The notes: generated from the letters alone by a model not told the origin. Positions 18,071 through 26,962 are shown, numbered from the stretch's first letter. The stretch: DNA of 64,000 nt from Clostridium sp. M62/1 (GCF_020736365.1 NZ_CP085988.1:1990001-2054000); one strand, 5' to 3'. Translations and numbers: made by a program.

Positions 18071-18427
18071 ATGAGTACAACTTTAAATGATGAACATTGG
18101 TTAAATCTGATCACCCAGTGCAGATCCAGCGGGCTTACCGACCGCCAATGGTGCATAGAAAACGGGATCCCTGTCAGCACATTTTACTACCACGTCCGGG
18201 CTTTACGCAAAAAAGCCTGCGAGGTTCCGGAAGCAGTGGATGCTGCCGCACAGAAACAGGAAGTTGTCCAGATCCCACTCTGGGAAAGGGAACAGCATTC
18301 AGATACCGTAGCTTTCCATACGCCCTCGATCTGTCTGGAAATGCAGGGCATCCGTATCGAGATCCATGAACAGGCCGGGGCGGATGTGATCCGCAATACT
18401 CTTCTTGCCCTGCGGCAGACGCTGTGA
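18071..18427 (+). CDS. tnpA: IS66 accessory protein TnpA
   Basis: 118 residues. The helix-turn-helix-like LNLITQCRSSGLTDRQWCIENGIPVSTFYYHV is typical of IS66 orf1 products, which are thought to help transposition as DNA-binding partners. GGAGGAG precedes, so ATG 18071 (11 bases from it) is preferred over ATG 18062. The last residues (after about VIRNT) overlap the surviving tnpB sequence in another frame, so the native C-terminus may be replaced by the deletion that also removed the tnpB start. Confidence 0.8.
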   Translation: MSTTLNDEHWLNLITQCRSSGLTDRQWCIENGIPVSTFYYHVRALRKKACEVPEAVDAAAQKQEVVQIPLWEREQHSDTVAFHTPSICLEMQGIRIEIHEQAGADVIRNTLLALRQTL

Positions 18428-18623
18428 CCGGATCAAAGCGCTCCATTTTGAAAAAGATGGCTTCTGCCTCTATTATAAACGTTTAGATGATGGGCGGTTC
18501 CAGTGGCCCCGGGATTCTTCCGAAGTAAGAAATCTTAGCCGGCAGGAATACCGCTGGCTTTTAGGGGGGCTTTCCATCGATCAGCCTAAGGCAATCCGGC
18601 CTGCCCGGAAAAAGGACTTCTGA
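18390..18623 (+). pseudogene. tnpB: IS66 TnpB, N-terminal half missing
   Basis: The frame gives SAILFLPCGRRCDRIKAL and DGFCLYYKRLDDGRFQWPR, the C-terminal half of TnpB. The normal N-terminal half (about 50 residues with a GYTDLRKG-type motif) is absent and a TGA at 18387 closes the frame upstream. A TTG at 18405 could start only a 72-residue fragment. A deletion of roughly 150 bp between tnpA and tnpB is the simplest explanation. Confidence 0.7.
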
Positions 18624-18921
18624 CCTTTGTGCAAAAGGGAGAAATTTTTTCTTCCCTTATAGGGCGGAAAAAACGCTGCTGATGGGTTATCCACATAACA
18701 ATGGAACCGCCGGGAGATTAGGGGGATAACGCTTTCCATTTTTCCCGGGTTACTGTTCGCGTGTGGAAAACCCAACGTTTTTCATAGGGAATATCCCGCC
18801 GATGCTATGTGTTTTCCACATGTTCCTTTCGTCAAAATGACGACGGCAGTACGGCGGAAAATTCGCTTTTCTGCTGGATTTCCGGTATAATAGGAACCAG
18901 CAAAAAGAAAGGTGGTTCCCT

Positions 18922-20559
18922 ATGCCGCAGTCAGAGATGGAAGCGCTCATACAGCTTCAGAAAGAGACCATTGAATCCCTTCGTCAGCTGGTGGACAGCC
19001 AGCGTCATACAATCGAGCAGATGACCAAAAGTCATGAGGAGCAGACCGCACAGCTGAACCAGACGATCGCAAATCTCAATGAGACAGTCGAATATCTGAA
19101 GAAAAAGCTGTTCGCATCTTCCAGCGAAAAAACAAAAAAAGAGGCATTTCCAGGACAGATGGATCTGTTCAATGAAGCAGAAGCCACTGCAGATCCTTCT
19201 GTCCCGGAACCAGCTCTTGAGGAGGCTGTTGGTGGTTATAAACGTAAGGCAAAGAAACCAAAGGCCACCAGGGAAGAGATCCTTGCAGGGCTTCCTGTAG
19301 TGGAAGTTCCCTGCACCGTGCCGGATGAGGACAGGAACTGCCCCTACTGCAATGCTCCGATGGAGGTTATCGGGAAAAAGGTCGTGCGGGGAGAACTGCG
19401 GATCATCCCTGCAAAAGTGGAACGGATCCAGTATGTCCAGGAAGTGCTTGGCTGTCCGGAATGTAAGAAAGACGGCGCTTCTGTTATCGTTGGGGCTGAA
19501 ACACCAAGCCCGCTGCTGAAGCACAGCCTGGCATCTCCGTCCACGGTTGCTTACGTAATGTATCAGAAATATGGGAACAGCATCCCTCTTTACCGCCAGG
19601 AGGCGAACTGGAAACAGCTGGGAGTAAAGCTCCCCAGAGCGACACTGGCTAACTGGGTCATCAAATGCGGCATAGATTATATGGAGCCGGTGTATGAACA
19701 GCTTCACCAGCACCTGCTGGAGAGGGACATCATCCATGCAGATGAAACACCCTGCCAGGTACTGAGGGAAGAAGGGAAAACGGCACAGTCCAAGTCCTAT
19801 ATGTGGCTGTATGGCTCCGGGAACGATGGGCTGCCGCCGATCCGCCTGTATGATTACCAGCCCAGCTGCGGAGGATATCATGCGGAGGAATTTCTAAAAG
19901 GATTCTCCGGTTACCTTATCTGCGATGGCTTCAGTGGCTGCAATAAGCTGAAGGGTGTCATCCGCTGTGGCTGCCTTGCCCATATGAGGCGGTACTGGAA
20001 TGAAGCGCTTCCCGGAAAATCCAGGAAGTCTTCCGATAAGACCCCTGCAGAAATCGGTTTAAACTACTGTAACCAGTTATTCGAACTGGAAAAGGAGTAT
20101 GCGGATCTGGATGCCGACACCCGGAAAGCTAAGCGCCTTGAGACAGAGTCTGCCATCTGGGAGGCTTACTGGTCATGGCTTGAAACAGTGAAGCCAGCTG
20201 GCAGAAGCCGTCTGGCCAAAGCGGTGACCTATGCGAAAAACCAGAAGCCATATATGGAGAACTACCTGTTGGATGGGCGGTGCTCCATATCGAACAATAT
20301 CGCAGAAAATATCGCCCGCCCCTATGCAGTAGGCCGGAAAAATTTCCTGTTCCACGATACCGTAAAAGGCGCCCGTGCCAGCTCTATCATTTACAGTTTA
20401 GTAGAAACTGCAAAACTCAACGATCTGAATATCTACGCATATCTGGAGACCGTACTGCTCTATATGCCGGACTACAAAAATGAGCCCGAAGGGATAGAAG
20501 AGCTGATGCCATGGTCTGACATGATACAGCAGAGATGTCGGATCAAATCGAAAAGTTGA
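18922..20559 (+). CDS. tnpC: IS66-family transposase TnpC (inner element, full length)
   Basis: 545 residues, full length for the family. Order: coiled-coil N-terminus (about 1-60), linker with KLFASSSEKT, zinc-finger-like CPYC...CPEC pair (about 140-185), then the DDE core with HADETPCQV (first Asp), LICDGFSG (second Asp) and NNIAENIARPYAVGRKNF (Glu). No stop or frameshift. AAAGAAAGGTGG precedes the ATG. A gene-free gap of 298 bases lies between tnpB and this gene, with GGTATAAT 30 bases before the start as a possible -10. With tnpB damaged, mobility is doubtful. Confidence 0.9.
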   Translation: MPQSEMEALIQLQKETIESLRQLVDSQRHTIEQMTKSHEEQTAQLNQTIANLNETVEYLKKKLFASSSEKTKKEAFPGQMDLFNEAEATADPSVPEPALEEAVGGYKRKAKKPKATREEILAGLPVVEVPCTVPDEDRNCPYCNAPMEVIGKKVVRGELRIIPAKVERIQYVQEVLGCPECKKDGASVIVGAETPSPLLKHSLASPSTVAYVMYQKYGNSIPLYRQEANWKQLGVKLPRATLANWVIKCGIDYMEPVYEQLHQHLLERDIIHADETPCQVLREEGKTAQSKSYMWLYGSGNDGLPPIRLYDYQPSCGGYHAEEFLKGFSGYLICDGFSGCNKLKGVIRCGCLAHMRRYWNEALPGKSRKSSDKTPAEIGLNYCNQLFELEKEYADLDADTRKAKRLETESAIWEAYWSWLETVKPAGRSRLAKAVTYAKNQKPYMENYLLDGRCSISNNIAENIARPYAVGRKNFLFHDTVKGARASSIIYSLVETAKLNDLNIYAYLETVLLYMPDYKNEPEGIEELMPWSDMIQQRCRIKSKS

Positions 20560-20632
20560 AGTTGGAGTATTTTACTTCAACTATAGCGGAATACTTTATG
20601 GGAAGATAGCCATTATTTTATTGAGCGCTTAC

Positions 20633-22246
20633 GATCTACTCACCAGAAGAACTGAATAGCTTCAGCAAAGAAACGCTCGTAGCAGTGATCCTGTCCATGC
20701 AGAGCAGCTGAGCCAGCTGAACGCAAACAAGGAGCGTTTGATCGAGCAGATCGCAGACGCCAACAATAAACGCTATGGGCGTTCTTCTGAAAAACTGGAT
20801 GTCATAGCAGGCCAGTTAGAACTGGAACTCATCTTTAACGAAGCGGAAGCCCTGACAGAAACACTCTATGTCGTTGAGCCGGCTGAAGAGGATGTGATCC
20901 AGGTCAGCCGCCGGAAAAGGAAAGGGAAACGTGAGGAAGATTTAAAGGATCTTCCAATTGAAGTGATCCCTCATACTCTTTCGGATGAAAAACTACAGGA
21001 ACTCTTCGGTCCGGATGGCTGGAAGAGGCTTCCGGATGAAGTTTATAAAAGAGTCCGTGTTCAGCCGGCTGTGTACACAGTCGAAGAGCATCATGTAGCT
21101 GTCTATGCCGGCAGGGACAATCAGACGATCGTTAAGGCAGACCGTCCGAGAGATCTGCTGCGGAACAGCATCCTGACTCCTTCTCTGGCGGCAAGTATCA
21201 TGAATGCCAAGTATGTAAACGGACTTCCTCTGTACCGGATCAGTCAGGAATTCCTGCGGAACGACATCCACATTTCCAAGCAGGTGATGGCGAACTAGAT
21301 GATCCAGTGTGCGGACCGGTATCTGGGAATCCTTTATGATTATCTCCATAAAGAACTGTACCGTTTCCATGTGCTGCAGGCCGACGAAACTCCGGTTATG
21401 GTATCGAAGGATGGGCGCCCCGCAAACAGCAGGAGTTATATGTGGATCTACCGCACTGGGAAGATCTACAAAGATACGCCCATCGTCCTGTATGAATATC
21501 AGCGGACCCGAAAAGCAGACCACCCACGAGAATTCCTGAATGGCTTTACAGGTGTAGTTGTCTGTGACGGCTATTCCGCTTACAGGAAGCTGGACCGGGA
21601 AAATCCGGATATCACATTTGCCGGGTGCTGGACACATGCAAGGCGCTATTTTTCGGACGCTTTAAAAGCCCTTCCGAAAGCAGCACAAAAAGCTGCGAAA
21701 GATACCGTTGCGTATGAAGCTGTGAAGCGGATCGGGGCCATCTATCATCAGGACAATCAGTTGGCTGCCCTGGAACCGGATAACCGAAAGAAACAGCGTC
21801 AGATCACCGTCAAACCTCTGGTGGAGGCTTTCTTTGCGTGGGTAAAAGAGATTCCATCTTCCAATCATCTTCCCAAAGGGAAAACACTGGAAGGGATCAA
21901 CTACTGTATCAATCAGGAAGAGACACTGAAAGTATTCCTGAATGATGGGGAAGTTCCACTTGACAACAACGTAACAGAAGGAGCACTCCGCAGCTTCTGT
22001 GTGCACAAACACGCGTGGAAGCTGATCGACAGTATCGATGGTGCGAAAGCCAGCGGGATCATCTACAGTATAACGGAAACAGCGAAAGCCAATAACCTGA
22101 ATCCGTTCCGCTATCTGGATTATGTCCTGACAGTTGTGAAAGACCATCAGGATGATACGGATTACAGCTTCATTGAGGAACTGCTTCCATGGTCAGACCA
22201 GTTGCCGGAGATCTGCCGGAGCAAGTCAAAAACAACCAATCTGTAA
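20633..22246 (+). pseudogene. tnpC: Outer IS66 transposase, truncated and with an amber stop
   Basis: A second TnpC-type gene, clearly different from the inner one. The 5' part is cut by the inner element; the frame breaks near 20700 (SKETLVAVILSMQ, then SQLNANKERL in another frame). A TAG at 21296-21298 interrupts QVMAN-stop-MIQCADRY exactly where the inner transposase has the Trp of LANWVIKC, so it is a TGG-to-TAG change. DDE pieces remain (VLQADETPV, VVCDGYSAYRK, NNVTEGALRSF). tnpA and tnpB of this element are missing. Confidence 0.88.
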
Positions 22247-22298
22247 GCATGGCCGCCGGAAACGGCGGTCAAAAAATGAGCCAGTACCCATGGTTTAC
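22057..22298 (+). repeat. Right inverted arm: 3' end of the outer IS66 element
   Basis: Reverse complement of 17644-17885. It holds the end of the outer transposase gene and the terminal repeat, and at the same time encodes, on the minus strand, the foreign C-terminal tail of the racemase-like protein. Confidence 0.85.
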
Positions 22299-23430
22299 CG
22301 TATACGTATATCCGGCTGACATGTGGAGTAATTCCCGTCCAGAACTCCATCAGATCCCGGCCAAAAGCGGCTCGAAGCTCTTCCATTGTAATTTCTGCAT
22401 CTCCCTGTTTTCCGAAGAGGACGACCTCGTCCCCCTCTGCAGCTTCCGGGCAGTCTGTCAAATCCAGGATGGTATGCTCCAAGCAAATGCTGCTGGCCAC
22501 CGGAACGCGTTTTCCGCGGAGCAATACAGAACCTCCATTGGCAAAGTTTGGGCTTATCCCATCACTGATGCCTCCTGCCATAACCCCAATATGCTTTGGA
22601 ACATCCAGCCGGACAGCCTGGTAGCCTGGCCCAAATTTCCCGCCTATGACATCTTTTACCATGAGAAGCCTGCTTTTCCACGCTTTCATGGGGAAAGAGA
22701 GCGCCGGATGACCATCTCTTTTCTCCAGCGGGGAATATCCCCAGACAGCACGCCCCGGGCAGATGCCGGAGAGCCTTAGGTTCGGATAGGCGATGCTTCC
22801 GGGGGTGTTGGCAAGCTGCATGAAAGGAACAGACAGTCCCAGCTCTTTCAGTACGCGGGTTCCATCCAGAAAACGGCGGTATTGCCAGTCAGCATACTCG
22901 TGAGGTTTATCAGGCCAGTCGGCTGCTGCCATATGACTGTAAATTCCCTCAATTTTAATACCTGGCAAGGCTGCCGTCTGCCTCACGAAATCAGGAAATT
23001 CTTCTGCATTCACGCCAAGCCTTCCCCGGCCGGTTTCAATTCCAAGGAATACGGGATGCTCTGCCTTAGAGAGACGGGAGATGGCCTGGGCCGCTTTTAC
23101 TGAGAAGATCGTTGGAATTAAGCTGTAGCGGATATATAAATCCGCCACCTCTTCAACCAGGTTTCCCGCAAAGATAAGGATGGGGGTCTGAATTCCATTC
23201 TCCCGCAGCAGAATTGCTTCATCGATATTTCCAACACCAAGATAATCTGCCCCTGCCTGTTCCAGGGCCCGGCAGGATTCTACGATTCCATGTCCGTAAG
23301 CATTTGCCTTTACTGCGGGCATGATTTTGATGCCAGGCCCTGCCATGGAACGCAGAGCAGCAAAATTGCTGCGTATTGTGTCCAGATCAATTTCCAGCCA
23401 GCAGTCTCGTTTTAAATACTTCCAATTCAT
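22162..23430 (-). CDS. Divergent alanine-racemase-like PLP protein, C-terminus replaced by IS sequence
   Basis: The frame from ATG 23430 (AAAGGAGGAGG upstream) encodes 422 residues; the first 375 or so are native, the last 47 (from VYGKPWVLAH) come from the inserted IS66 arm. The fold-III PLP domain is clear: Schiff-base Lys in AVKANAYGHG. By my alignment with Alr, key positions differ: the Arg of the VRPG motif is Cys (GICPGRAVWG), the catalytic Tyr of SYGxTY is Phe (KFGPGY), and the Tyr of GYADG is Ile (GGISDG). So it may not be a true alanine racemase, though CxxxTILDLTDCP and VVLFGKQGD keep the C-terminal beta domain. Divergent from a GntR regulator gene, which may control it. Confidence 0.75.
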   Translation of the reverse strand: MNWKYLKRDCWLEIDLDTIRSNFAALRSMAGPGIKIMPAVKANAYGHGIVESCRALEQAGADYLGVGNIDEAILLRENGIQTPILIFAGNLVEEVADLYIRYSLIPTIFSVKAAQAISRLSKAEHPVFLGIETGRGRLGVNAEEFPDFVRQTAALPGIKIEGIYSHMAAADWPDKPHEYADWQYRRFLDGTRVLKELGLSVPFMQLANTPGSIAYPNLRLSGICPGRAVWGYSPLEKRDGHPALSFPMKAWKSRLLMVKDVIGGKFGPGYQAVRLDVPKHIGVMAGGISDGISPNFANGGSVLLRGKRVPVASSICLEHTILDLTDCPEAAEGDEVVLFGKQGDAEITMEELRAAFGRDLMEFWTGITPHVSRIYVYGKPWVLAHFLTAVSGGHAYRLVVFDLLRQISGNWSDHGSSSSMKL

Positions 23431-23489
23431 CTGCCTCCTCCTTTCGCGCGTCCTTCCATTACCTGTCAGGACTTGAAAATCTGCGGTTT

Positions 23490-23538
23490 GGGTTTGCAAA
23501 CCCGAGTTAACATTTTAGTAACATGTTACAAAAATGTT
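23490..23538. promoter_or_regulatory. Two palindromes between the racemase-like gene and gntR
   Basis: GGGTTTGCAAACCC (23490-23503) is a perfect 14-bp palindrome. Next to it, 23509-23538 forms a 30-bp near-perfect palindrome centred on GTAACATGTTAC (23518-23529) with AACATTTT/AAAATGTT outer arms. Both lie in the divergent spacer, where the FCD-type GntR regulator would be expected to bind; which palindrome it uses is inference. Confidence 0.6.
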
Positions 23539-23672
23539 ATTATCATTTTACTGCTATTATCCAAAATTTACAAGGCGATATAGTGTCCAAAAAGGGGATT
23601 GTATTTGTAAATTAAATATATTATCCTAATAACAGACATGATTATCAATTTACGGCTAAAGGAGATAGAAGA

Positions 23673-24332
23673 TTGGTTCGATCGATAGAGAAAAAGAGAA
23701 AAGTTTCCCAGACGGAGATAGCCTATGACCAGATTCAGAACATGATTTTTCATGGGGAAATTTCTTCGGAAGATATCGTAAGCATCGCATCGCTGTCGGA
23801 GGCGCTGGGAATCGGGCGCTCCCCTGTGAATGCAGCCTGCCAGCACCTGGAATATGACGGCCTTCTGAGAGTGATACCAAAGCAGGGGATTATGGTTAAA
23901 ACATTAGGCATCGATGATGCACGGCAGGTATATGAGGCCAGATGCTCCATTGAATGTTTTTTTGCAGGTAAAATTTATTTGAACATGAAAAATGAAGATA
24001 TAGAATATCTGAGAAGCCTGCTGGAAAAACAGAAAGAGTGCATGCTGAAGCAGGATAATTATGGTTTTACAAGGGAAAATATGGCGTTTCACCAGTATCC
24101 TATGACGAAATATGATAATTCGATTATGGAGGAGAATTATAACCGGATTATTAAGCGCATAAATTTAATCAGCATTCAGAACTCATCTCAGAAACACAGG
24201 ATGGAGGACTCCATCACAGAACATCAGGCTATCATAGAGGGATTTGAAAAAAAAGACTTAAGTAAGATTGTAGAGGCAATCGAGACACATATTATGAATG
24301 GATACCTGAATCTGACAAAAATGTATCAGTAA
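23673..24332 (+). CDS. GntR-family transcriptional regulator, FadR (FCD) subfamily
   Basis: 219 residues. N-terminal winged helix: AYDQIQNMIFHGEI, SEALGIGRSPVNAACQHLEYDGLLRVIPKQGIMV (about 15-75). The C-terminal all-helical FCD domain (about 80-215) has the metal-site histidines in NMAFHQ, TEHQAII and IETHIMNG. These regulators bind small carboxylic acids; the ligand here is unknown. A TTG start is supported by AAAGGAGA eight bases upstream; there is no better ATG. Divergent from the racemase-like gene, so probably its regulator. Confidence 0.85.
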   Translation: MVRSIEKKRKVSQTEIAYDQIQNMIFHGEISSEDIVSIASLSEALGIGRSPVNAACQHLEYDGLLRVIPKQGIMVKTLGIDDARQVYEARCSIECFFAGKIYLNMKNEDIEYLRSLLEKQKECMLKQDNYGFTRENMAFHQYPMTKYDNSIMEENYNRIIKRINLISIQNSSQKHRMEDSITEHQAIIEGFEKKDLSKIVEAIETHIMNGYLNLTKMYQ

Positions 24333-24448
24333 CCCTTTCATAAAGACAGATTGGGCAGAAAACCTTTGTCCCCCGTTGAGATAGTGGCTGCAGGCCCGGT
24401 GAAGCTGTCTTAAATTTCAAAAGAGGAGACCAGTTCTCCCTTCCCCCG

Positions 24449-25510
24449 TCACTCCACCGCCCCAAACAGCCATTCATGCTGTCTCATCACCCTCTCCCGT
24501 ATCTGCCGCACAATCCTTTCGGGGCTTACGACCCGGATCACGGGACCGAAGCTCAGCAGATCAATAATCAGCTCTGTTTCATCCTGAATGTCATAGCAGA
24601 TCGAGCAGATATAGACGCCCCGTTTCTCGTCATATTCCGTGCGCTTTTCATAGTCTGCGAATTTCAGCATGCACCGTTCTAATGAGTTGCGTCTGCCGTC
24701 GATCTCGATAACGGCAGGCTCCTCTGCCTTCCGGACAAAAGGACTCCCGGAACCGGAGGCCGCAGAGAAGGGCAGTGCAGATGCAGCCTGAATGCCGCCT
24801 GCAGGAGGAGTTTCTCTGCACAGCTCGCAGGACAGAATTTTGCTCACATTCAGGGTATATCCGAGCCCGGGGCGTCCGCTTCTCCGGCGGATACAGAGAA
24901 GGCGGAATTTATCGTCCTTTGCAGAGTACTGGAGGCTTACGGGAAACACCTTCATAGGGTCTAAGAGCTGCCGTTTTCCACTGTAGGAGAGCCGAAGCAT
25001 CTGCCTGTTCAGTATCCCCTCCAGAATCGTGGCGAAATGGCGCCGGTACATGACGCTTTCATAGTCATCCCCATCCCGGAACTGGTCGTAGTAATAGAAC
25101 TCCTCCTGCCTGTAGAGCTCCGTCACCTGGCCATCCTCCTCAAGGGCAGCTGAGAGCCTGTCCCGTTCCTCTTCACTGAAAAACAGGAGGAATCTGGGAT
25201 CGGAGCAGATGGCTTTAAGCCATGCCTTCTGCAGGCGGGAGAGGGGAGGCTTCAGGGAAGCGCTGCCAAGGCTGGAAGAAAAAAGTCCGCCCCTTTTTGC
25301 GGACAGGAGGGTGCTCCACGCTCCGTCCGGCCTGGTAAGCTCAGGAACAATGGAGAGGGCGCTCTCATCAAAAGCGCAGGCACGGCAGATCTCCTCCATC
25401 CGCCTGCTGTCGACAGGCGACAGGGCTGCCTCCTCCAGAATCCTTCTTACAGCCAGATAATAGCAGCTGTACAGTTTGTCAAACAGAGAAAATGATGTAT
25501 CACCGCTCAT
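24449..25510 (-). CDS. WYL-domain regulator-like protein, second of a tandem pair
   Basis: 353 residues from ATG 25510 (GAGAGGTGG upstream); the frame is open to 25687 but that part overlaps the previous gene. A helical N-terminal half is followed by a WYL-type beta module (DKFRLLCIRRRSGRPGLGYTLNVSKI) and a C-terminal WCX-like extension ending IRERVMRQHEWLF. WYL domains sense nucleotide or RNA/DNA-derived ligands and usually control phage-defence or RNA-repair genes. No clear helix-turn-helix is visible. It starts 13 bases after its upstream partner ends, so they form one operon, divergent from rtcB. Confidence 0.75.
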   Translation of the reverse strand: MSGDTSFSLFDKLYSCYYLAVRRILEEAALSPVDSRRMEEICRACAFDESALSIVPELTRPDGAWSTLLSAKRGGLFSSSLGSASLKPPLSRLQKAWLKAICSDPRFLLFFSEEERDRLSAALEEDGQVTELYRQEEFYYYDQFRDGDDYESVMYRRHFATILEGILNRQMLRLSYSGKRQLLDPMKVFPVSLQYSAKDDKFRLLCIRRRSGRPGLGYTLNVSKILSCELCRETPPAGGIQAASALPFSAASGSGSPFVRKAEEPAVIEIDGRRNSLERCMLKFADYEKRTEYDEKRGVYICSICYDIQDETELIIDLLSFGPVIRVVSPERIVRQIRERVMRQHEWLFGAVE

Positions 25511-25523
25511 CTGAAACCACCTC

Positions 25524-26897
25524 TCATTTCTTTTCGCCGGCTGTGAAGCCGCCGCAGCTTCGTTCTCCTGCATACATCCGGTACATACTTTTCCAGTCGG
25601 AAATGACCTTGACGGCGGCAGCCTCATTGCCGCACTGGATATCCATGATCCGCCCGGTGAAGGTTTTAACCCAGGACAGCATCTCATTTACGTCAAAAAA
25701 AGTTCCGCTGTAGAGATATTCATTTTTGCGGATGCGGAGTACCTCTCCGCCCTTTCCTTCCCGGTAGAGCCGTTCCAGGATATGAGGCTCCGTCTGCTCA
25801 TCCACATGAAGGCGCAGACAGATCTCCTCCAGACGGACGGCTTTTGACCCAAAGGACACGCCAAAGCAGAAGGGCTTGTTTTTCTCCAGAAGTTCCATAA
25901 GCTCCCCGGCGGTCTGCCCCCGGGGCCCGCCCTGGCGGAAGGTCTCCTGTCGGGGAGCCTCCCTGCAGTCATTTACAGCCTCAGGCTCTTCCTGAACCCG
26001 GGCAATGCAGTCCAGCCGCAGCGTCATAAATCTCCGCTCTTTTGCAGAATACAGGCAGACATAGCGCCTTCCTGTCCTGGTGCTTGCAAAGATCTGCAGA
26101 GGAATTCCCGTTATGCAGCTGACATGGCTGCTGCGCCTGCTGTGGTTTTCAAATTCCAGGGTACTCCCCTTTCGGATTGCCTGAAGGATGGGGTAGAGGA
26201 TTCCGTCCTCCAGGGTGTGAACCATGAAATGGTGTTTGAACTGGAAACAGGTGTTGGCCCTGTTTTCCCGATCCAGAATCGTATTTCCCACAAATCCAAA
26301 GGGCGCCGCCTCTGAAAAGAAAGAGATGGCGGCAATCAGCCGCTCGAAGAGGGGAGTAAACTCCGGCCGGTCCAGAACCGATGCAGGTGCAAGGCGGTAG
26401 CAGAGAGACTTCTGCCTTTTTTCAGAGATGAGCAGTCCGAGAAGCTCGTATTCTTTTAATTTGAGCCGCACTGTCTGGGCGTCGAAGGTCAGGCCAAAGT
26501 CAGCTGCAATCCGGTCAGCCAGCTCGCTGCAGGATAAGAGAGGAAAATCCGCGTTTTCACCCGTTTCCTGCCCGCCTTCGGGGGCCAGATAATAGAGTAT
26601 GAAAAAATGGAGCAACAGGTCATTGTCTGTAAAGCTCTTTGCCTTCCAGGCCGCATAGAGAGGATTGGAGGCAATGGATCGGCTGTCTGCGCTGATGGAA
26701 ATCTGCTTTCCCTTTGCCGTATAGTCAAAAGTCACGTATCCCTTCAGCCAGCTTTCAATTCTGCGCCGCTCATTATCGTAGGTTCGGGCACTTTTTTCTG
26801 TATATTCCCCTCTAACCTTAAAGCCGTATACATAAAACTGCCGCATATAGTCGCGGATGCGGTCGAAATTTTTGATTAGCTCCTGAAACTGGGCCAT
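25524..26897 (-). CDS. WYL-domain regulator-like protein, first of a tandem pair
   Basis: 457 residues from ATG 26897 (GGGGAGGAAGG upstream). The N-terminus (about 1-70) is charged and helical, the middle (about 75-160) looks like a winged helix (SCSELADRIAADFGLTFDAQTVRLKLKEYELLGLL), and a WYL module follows (IPLQIFASTRTGRRYVCLYSAKERRFMTLRLDCI, about 270-305). Paired WYL proteins of unequal length are a known arrangement and probably act as a heteromer. Divergent transcription from the RtcB operon suggests they control it; that is inference. Confidence 0.78.
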   Translation of the reverse strand: MAQFQELIKNFDRIRDYMRQFYVYGFKVRGEYTEKSARTYDNERRRIESWLKGYVTFDYTAKGKQISISADSRSIASNPLYAAWKAKSFTDNDLLLHFFILYYLAPEGGQETGENADFPLLSCSELADRIAADFGLTFDAQTVRLKLKEYELLGLLISEKRQKSLCYRLAPASVLDRPEFTPLFERLIAAISFFSEAAPFGFVGNTILDRENRANTCFQFKHHFMVHTLEDGILYPILQAIRKGSTLEFENHSRRSSHVSCITGIPLQIFASTRTGRRYVCLYSAKERRFMTLRLDCIARVQEEPEAVNDCREAPRQETFRQGGPRGQTAGELMELLEKNKPFCFGVSFGSKAVRLEEICLRLHVDEQTEPHILERLYREGKGGEVLRIRKNEYLYSGTFFDVNEMLSWVKTFTGRIMDIQCGNEAAAVKVISDWKSMYRMYAGERSCGGFTAGEKK

Positions 26898-26953
26898 ATG
26901 CCTTCCTCCCCTCAAGCCGGACGGCCGGTGCGTTTTGTGTCTTACCTGGCTTA

Positions 26954-26962
26954 ATTATATCA
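26954..26962 (-). promoter_or_regulatory. Extended -10 promoter of the WYL pair
   Basis: On the minus strand TGATATAAT (26962-26954), an extended -10 box about 57 bases before the ATG at 26897. No good -35 box is seen, as usual for extended -10 promoters. Confidence 0.5.

Larger units (their letters stand above)
17887..20632 (+). mobile_element. Inner IS66-family insertion sequence
   Basis: The ends are GTAAGCGCT at 17887 and its complement AGCGCTTAC ending at 20632, followed by partly matching bases, as in IS66 terminal repeats. It carries tnpA, a damaged tnpB and a full tnpC in the usual order. The adjacent 8-mers (GATGATCG left, GATCTACT right) do not match, so the flanks have been rearranged since insertion. 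Confidence 0.82.
17644..22298. mobile_element. Nested IS66-family composite inserted in the racemase-like gene
   Basis: Both ends are the same sequence in inverted orientation, beginning GTAAACCATGGGTACTGG at 17644 and ending in its complement at 22298. The outer flanks are AGTATACG (17636-17643) and CGTATACG (22299-22306), an 8-bp direct repeat with one mismatch, which fits the 8-bp target duplication of IS66 elements. Inside lie a second, complete-length IS66 element (17887-20632) and a 5'-truncated transposase gene of the outer type. Total 4,655 bp. Confidence 0.75.

Noticed and set aside
18931..19881. Minus-strand frame of 316 codons
   Set aside because: Completely antisense to the well-supported IS66 transposase.
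24449..25687. Longer start for the second WYL gene at 25687
   Set aside because: The added 59 residues overlap the preceding gene and have no ribosome site; ATG 25510 has GAGAGGTGG.
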